Of a stretch of 64,000 nt of DNA, positions 60,379 to 64,000 are shown piece by piece. The notes beneath the pieces are model-generated. The model did no database searches. It was not told the DNA's origin and worked only from the letters and a program-made list of their open reading frames with translations. Both the position numbers and the translations under genes were made by a program. Numbering within the stretch: position 1 is the stretch's first letter; each line of letters opens with the position of its first letter. This stretch comes from Streptomyces violaceoruber (GTDB lineage: Bacteria > Actinomycetota > Actinomycetes > Streptomycetales > Streptomycetaceae): the NCBI GenBank assembly GCA_000720805.1, contig JODI01000012.1:75059-139058 (forward strand), read 5' to 3'.

Positions 60379-61023
60379 TCAGCAGCTCGCGAGGTAGTTG
60401 GTGAGCGCGCTCTTCTCGGCCGAGTCGACCGAGAGGTCGTAGTAGTACTTCACCTGGACCCAGGCGCGGACGTAGGTGCAGCGGTAGGCCGTGCGCGACG
60501 GCATCCAGGTGGCCGGGTCCTGGTCGCCCTTGGCCTGGTTGACGTTGTCCGTTACGGCGACCAGCTGCGGCCGGGTCAGGTCGTTGGCGAAGGCCTGGCG
60601 CCGCGAGGTCGTCCAGGCGTCGGCCCCGGAGTCCCAGGCCTCGGCGAGCGGGACGAGGTGGTCGATGTCGAGGTCGGAGGCGGCGGTCCAGGTGGCGCCG
60701 TCGTACGGGGAGTACCAGCTGCCGCTGGTGGCGGCGCAGGCGGAGTCGGTGACGACGTTCGAACCGTCGCGCTTGAGAACCGTCTCGCGCGTGTTGCAGG
60801 TGCCGGACTGGGTGATCCAGAGCGGGAACAGGTCGCGGTCGTAGCCGGTGCGGTCCTCGGTGGCCACGGTGAGGGAGGCGAGGTAGGTGCGGGCGGTGGC
60901 GGCGCTGACCGGGGTGGGGAGGGCGGCGGAGGCGGTCGGGCCGTTGAAAACGGCGATCGAGGCCATGACTCCGGTGAGCGCCGCGAGTATGCTGAGCCGT
61001 CGACGCGCGTAGAACTTCGGCAT
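60379..61023 (-). CDS. Secreted HNH endonuclease family protein (DUF1524)
   Basis: 214 residues from ATG at 61023 (AGGGAG upstream). Signal peptide RRRLSILAALTGVMASIAV ending near TASAA. HNH-like site: DLDIDHLVPLAEAWDSGA, FANDLTRPQLVAVTDNVNQAKGDQDP, then YVRAWVQVKYYYDL; four cysteines likely make disulfides (CNTRE, SACAATS, YRCTY, LASC). It is a secreted nuclease, for nutrient scavenging or defence. A CTCCCAGGGAG palindrome overlaps the ribosome binding site. Confidence 0.9.
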   Translation of the reverse strand: MPKFYARRRLSILAALTGVMASIAVFNGPTASAALPTPVSAATARTYLASLTVATEDRTGYDRDLFPLWITQSGTCNTRETVLKRDGSNVVTDSACAATSGSWYSPYDGATWTAASDLDIDHLVPLAEAWDSGADAWTTSRRQAFANDLTRPQLVAVTDNVNQAKGDQDPATWMPSRTAYRCTYVRAWVQVKYYYDLSVDSAEKSALTNYLASC

Positions 61024-61263
61024 GCGAACTCCCTGGGAGTGTGGGGGCGTTGCGGTGCGAGCGTTCGAATGCTCGCCACGCCGTGTTGCGGGGAGATGTG
61101 CGTACGGTGAGAAGTTAGTGACGTGCGCATGACAGAACAAGATGTGGGACGAGATGTGACGTGAAGCTTGGACGGTCGGCCTCCCGTGGGTCACCCGCCG
61201 GTCGCCCGTGGGCTCCGCCTCGGCTTGGCGTCGGCCTCCCGCCGGCCTCCCGTCGGCCTCGCG

Positions 61264-61386
61264 TACGATGGACGGCGCAGAAGGGGAGTAGCTCTTCGCC
61301 GGACCGTCGACATACTGCTCAGCTCGTCTGAGCCGGCGCCCGGAGGCAGGCCCATCGACGTGGGCCGGCCAGCGAGACCTTCGGCA
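61264..61386 (+). promoter_or_regulatory. yybP-ykoY manganese riboswitch with promoter -10 box
   Basis: TACGAT (61264-61269) should start a transcript near 61276. It is followed by the class signature: AAGGGGAGTAGC (61281-61292), a P1/P2 stem region with GACCGTCGAC, a variable helix and the closing GCGAGACCTTCGGC (61372-61385). This is the conserved Mn2+-sensing core. Downstream, CTGCC...GGCAG and CCGAG...CTCGG pairings before the ribosome binding site may be the switching helix. Confidence 0.85.
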
Positions 61387-61499
61387 AGCAGTGCACGCCC
61401 GTGCCGTACGGCATGGGCGGACCGTGCGCTGCCCTGCCGAGGCGTCTTGTGAGAAGGCTCGTGACTCTCGGTGGGGCAGCCCCGACCGATTGAGGAACC

Positions 61500-62081
61500 T
61501 TGATCAGCTTCACCGTGACGGCGGTCGTCTTCGGCGTCGTCTTCCTCGCCGAACTGCCGGACAAGACCGCGCTCGCCGGTCTCGTTCTCGGCACCCGGTA
61601 CCGCGCTTCCTACGTCTTCGCGGGCGTCGCCGCCGCCTTCGCGCTGCATGTCGCGCTCGCCGTCGCGGCGGGCAGCGTGCTGACGCTGCTGCCGCAGCAG
61701 ATCGTGCACGCGCTGACAGGTGTGCTCTTCCTCGGTGGCGCGGCCGTGCTGCTGATGAAGAAGGATGAGGGCGAGGAGGAGATCCGGAAGCCGGAGAACC
61801 AGTCCTTCTGGAAGGTCGCGGGGGCGGGCTTCATGCTCATCCTGGTCGCCGAGTTCGGCGATCTGACCCAGATCATGACGGCCAACCTCGCCGCCCGTTA
61901 CGACGACCCGCTCTCCGTCGGCCTCGGCGCGGTGCTCGCCCTGTGGGCGGTGGCGGGGCTCGGCATCGTCGGCGGCAGGGCGCTGATGAAGAAGGTGCCG
62001 CTGAGGCTGATCACCAAGGTCGCGGCTCTGCTGATGCTCGGGCTCGGCGGGTGGAGCCTGTGGGAGGCGGTGACGGGGTGA
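61500..62081 (+). CDS. TMEM165/GDT1 (UPF0016) family manganese exporter
   Basis: 193 residues from TTG at 61500; GAGGAA lies close upstream and MISFTVTAVVFG is the family start. Six membrane segments in two halves, each with the family signature: AELPDKT (near 18-24) and AEFGDLTQ (near 118-125). Bacterial members (MneA, MntX) export Mn2+ and related ions. The manganese riboswitch directly upstream argues strongly for Mn2+ as substrate. A 14-bp repeat array follows the stop. Confidence 0.92.
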   Translation: MISFTVTAVVFGVVFLAELPDKTALAGLVLGTRYRASYVFAGVAAAFALHVALAVAAGSVLTLLPQQIVHALTGVLFLGGAAVLLMKKDEGEEEIRKPENQSFWKVAGAGFMLILVAEFGDLTQIMTANLAARYDDPLSVGLGAVLALWAVAGLGIVGGRALMKKVPLRLITKVAALLMLGLGGWSLWEAVTG

Positions 62082-62095
62082 GGTGGTCTTGGCGA

Positions 62096-62259
62096 GCGGT
62101 CCTGGGTGAGCGGTCCCGGGTGTGCGGTCCCGGGTGTGCGGTCTTGGGTGTGCGGTCCTGGGCGAGAGGGTCCGGGATGGGCCAGGGCGGCTTGCGGTGA
62201 CGGCCGGGTGAGGCGGGCCGGGGCCGGCCAGGATGGCTTGCGGTGGCGGCCGGGTGAGG
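62096..62259. repeat. Tandem and dispersed repeats after the exporter gene
   Basis: Five 14-bp units GCGGTCCCGGGTGT-like (62096-62165) start 14 bp after the stop codon. A 25-bp sequence GGCTTGCGGTGACGGCCGG... then recurs with one change (62189-62213, 62235-62259). The gap 62082-62488 holds no gene. Confidence 0.85.
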
Positions 62260-62335
62260 GGCCTGGGGTCGCCGGGGGAGCGCTCCGCAGCGGTCGGCAG
62301 GCCTGAACGGCGGGTGAACTGTTTCCGGAGATGGT

Positions 62336-62387
62336 GGCGGGAAGGCGCACTTGTTTTGTACCGTAGAGAAACAAAGTGGTTCCCGCC
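62336..62387. promoter_or_regulatory. Long inverted repeat upstream of the HAD gene
   Basis: GGCGGGAA-N4-CACTTGTTT (62336-62356) is mirrored by AAACAAAGTG-N-TTCCCGCC (62369-62387). The loop holds TACCGT (62360-62365), a possible -10. It is an AT-rich island 100 bp before the HAD start. Confidence 0.6.
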
Positions 62388-62488
62388 TGTTTTCCCTGAC
62401 CGGCGGGCGGGGCCACCTTGTTCCTCGGGGGGCGGCCGGGGAACCCCCTGTGCCCTTGCCCCCTCGTTCCCGCGCTTTGGAGCTGCCG

Positions 62489-63157
62489 ATGACGGCCACC
62501 ACCGTGCCCACCGTTCTCACCGCCCGCGTCCTCCTGCTGGACATGGACGGCACGCTCGTCAACTCCGACGCCGTCGTCGAACGGATCTGGCGCCGCTGGG
62601 CCGAACGGCACGGGCTGGACGGGGACGAGGTCATGAAGGTCGTCCACGGCCGGCAGGGCCACGCCTCCATGGCCCTGCTGCTGCCCGACCGCCCCGTGGA
62701 GCAGAACCACGCCGACAACGCCCGCATGCTCGCCGAGGAGACGGCGGACATGGAGGGCGTCGTCGCGATCCCCGGCGCGCCGGAGTTCCTCGCGTCCCTG
62801 CGGGGGCTGCCGCACGCGCTGGTCACGTCAGCCGACGTCCCCCTGTCCACCGCGCGCATGGCCGCGGCGGGACTGGACCTCCCGGACGTCCGGATCACCG
62901 CCGAGTCCGTCGGCGCGAGCAAGCCGGACCCCGAGGGGTTCCTCAAGGGGGCGGCCGAACTGGGAGTGGCTCCGGCCGACTGCGTCGTCTTCGAGGACTC
63001 CGGTGCGGGCATTCAGGCGGGGCGGGCCGCCGGGATGCGGGTTGTCGGGGTCGGGCCCCGGGCCGCGCAGCATGGGCCCGACGTGGTGGTGCGGGATCTG
63101 ACGGAAGTACGGGTGGAGGCGGCGGGGAACGGCGCCTTGAGGGTGCACGTGGGGTGA
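62489..63157 (+). CDS. HAD-family sugar phosphatase
   Basis: 222 residues. Motif I LLDMDGTLVNSD (Asp18, Asp20), motif II VTSAD, motif III Lys in GASKPDPEGF and motif IV FEDSGAGI; C1-capped HAD of the YfbT/GS1/GPP type, which dephosphorylates sugar or glycerol phosphates in the cytoplasm. GGAGCTGCCG precedes the ATG. Expression may depend on the inverted repeat in its leader. Confidence 0.93.
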   Translation: MTATTVPTVLTARVLLLDMDGTLVNSDAVVERIWRRWAERHGLDGDEVMKVVHGRQGHASMALLLPDRPVEQNHADNARMLAEETADMEGVVAIPGAPEFLASLRGLPHALVTSADVPLSTARMAAAGLDLPDVRITAESVGASKPDPEGFLKGAAELGVAPADCVVFEDSGAGIQAGRAAGMRVVGVGPRAAQHGPDVVVRDLTEVRVEAAGNGALRVHVG

Positions 63158-63284
63158 GGGCGACGCCCGTACCGACGCCGGGGCGGGGCGAGCACCGGGT
63201 GACGTGCCGTCGACGGCGGCACGCCCGCGCCGCGCTCGCCGCCGCCGCGCGGGCGTGCCGCCTGACCGGGCCGCGCCCGCAGCC

Positions 63285-64000
63285 CTACGGTTCCGACGTC
63301 GCCGCCTCCAGGGACTCGCGGGTCTCCTGGTCGTAGACGCCGAGATTCTCGGTTCCGACGTTGTGGGACCACTGGTAGTTGCGCAACGCTTCCTCGACCT
63401 GGCTGCTGAAGGTGCCGTCGATCTGGCCGTTGTAGAGGTACAGCTGGTGCAGACGCTGCTGGAGTTCGGTGACCTCGGGGCCTTGGGCACCGCGCCGCAG
63501 GACGGAGGCGTCGCGGTCACTGGGTTTGCCCTCTTCGGCGGCTCCCGAGCCGGTGTCGGAGCCCGTGTCGGAGCCGGTGGCGCTGCTCGTCGGTGTCCCG
63601 GTCGGCGTGGCCGACGCGGAGAGGCTCGGCGAGGCGCTGGACGCGGACGCCGAGGGTGACGAGGTGGGCGAGGGACTGGCGCTCGTCGGCGACGGAGTGG
63701 TGGACGTCGGCGGCGCCGACGGGCTCTCCGTGGTCGGGGACACCGACGCCGCGCTGGTCGAGGTGTCCGGGACGGCCGCGCGTACGTCCCTGGGCGGCGC
63801 CCCTTCCCGGGTGGGCGTCTCGTAGGAGAACAGCCCGCCGGCGAACCCGGCGGCCGCCACGACCGCGACGACGGCCCCACCGGCGGCCAGTGCGACGCCA
63901 CGCCGCCGCCTCGCCGGCCGCCGCTCCTCCCCGCCCGGCCCGGACACGACGGGGTCGTCCCCGCCCACCTCGAACAATCGCAGGTCGGTGGGGTTGGGGG
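63285..64000 (-). CDS. Membrane-anchored peptidoglycan-binding protein (5' end missing)
   Basis: The frame is open to the window edge, so the N-terminus lies outside. Visible: a short cytoplasmic Arg-rich stretch (RRPARRRR), one membrane segment (VALAAGGAVVAVVAAAGFAGGLF), a ~90-residue Ser/Thr/Pro linker (SPSPTSSPSASASSASPSLS-like) and a C-terminal PG_binding_1 domain (LRRGAQGPEVTELQQRLHQLYLYNGQIDGTFSSQVEEALRNYQ). The linker would span the wall so the domain binds peptidoglycan. No catalytic domain is seen. Confidence 0.85.
   Translation of the reverse strand, partial: PNPTDLRLFEVGGDDPVVSGPGGEERRPARRRRGVALAAGGAVVAVVAAAGFAGGLFSYETPTREGAPPRDVRAAVPDTSTSAASVSPTTESPSAPPTSTTPSPTSASPSPTSSPSASASSASPSLSASATPTGTPTSSATGSDTGSDTGSGAAEEGKPSDRDASVLRRGAQGPEVTELQQRLHQLYLYNGQIDGTFSSQVEEALRNYQWSHNVGTENLGVYDQETRESLEAATSEP

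Noticed and set aside
62096..62165. Possible CRISPR or attachment-site array
   Set aside because: Contiguous 14-bp repeats without spacers or integrase gene.

Overview
The window is chromosomal DNA of a Streptomyces (or a very close actinomycete). It is extremely GC-rich, its coding regions show the strong third-position G/C bias of that genus, many genes start with GTG, and it carries families typical of the genus: DUF3145, DUF3052, DUF4429-SHOCT, DUF475/TerC, a homodimeric aceE and the fasR-fabD-fabH-acpP-fabF locus. I saw no insertion sequence, phage module, CRISPR array or antibiotic biosynthesis cluster. The layout looks like ordinary chromosome with small patches of gene debris. CDS coordinates include the stop codon.

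Left part (1-15000): the end of a YtfT/YjfF-type sugar ABC permease pair, a MarR/CurA-like reductase divergon with a clear operator, a serine hydrolase coupled to a protein remnant, an orphan sugar-binding lipoprotein with its own promoter, an EI24-type membrane protein, a secreted C15-peptidase-like protein whose catalytic Cys is Ser, a TetR/GH3 beta-glucosidase divergon, aldose 1-epimerase and an SGNH-hydrolase lipoprotein. Several of these handle sugars.

Central part (15300-34500): DUF3145, then the primary type II fatty acid synthase operon (fabD-fabH-acpP-fabF) behind its regulator gene fasR. Next come a pirin, a serine hydrolase, an acetyltransferase, an autoregulated MerR/aldo-keto reductase pair with a textbook MerR operator, a DUF4429-SHOCT protein, an alpha/beta hydrolase, a TetR/MFS efflux divergon, a two-TM small protein, a K+-channel-like protein, aceE (pyruvate dehydrogenase E1) and DUF3052.

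Ter region (34600-44230): an AhpE-like peroxiredoxin, two TerD proteins, a TerC-like DUF475 protein, a TerD-like protein, a divergent TerD with a repetitive tail, and then a compact operon: HpcH/CitE-like aldolase, a fused phosphoribosyltransferase-TRSP-StiP-Pelota protein and a HAD phosphatase. This is the Ter-linked 'nucleoside-like' biosynthetic module known from comparative genomics but biochemically uncharacterised. It is the best candidate in the window for an undescribed system, and its fused ORF keeps the ribosome binding site and start codon of what look like two ancestral genes.

Right part (44230-64000): an SRPBCC pseudogene, DedA, a NarL-type two-component system, FmdB zinc ribbon, a coiled-coil membrane protein, a DUF4097-like lipoprotein, tRNA-Val(UAC), a blasticidin-S-deaminase-like cytidine deaminase, debris of AlkZ-like and WYL-regulator genes, an epoxide hydrolase, a frameshifted ketopantoate reductase, DUF2277, a second DedA, DoxX, a large FAD/NAD(P)-binding protein, a PhoD-like phosphatase, a secreted HNH nuclease, a TMEM165/GDT1-type transporter preceded by a yybP-ykoY manganese riboswitch, a HAD phosphatase and a truncated peptidoglycan-binding protein.

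Two window-wide patterns stand out. First, at least fourteen genes have a TANNNT box 6-7 nt upstream of the start codon, indicating leaderless mRNAs. Second, short tandem duplications repeatedly sit on or just after stop codons (3574, 24559, 29984, 53302, 55581, 58523, 62096).
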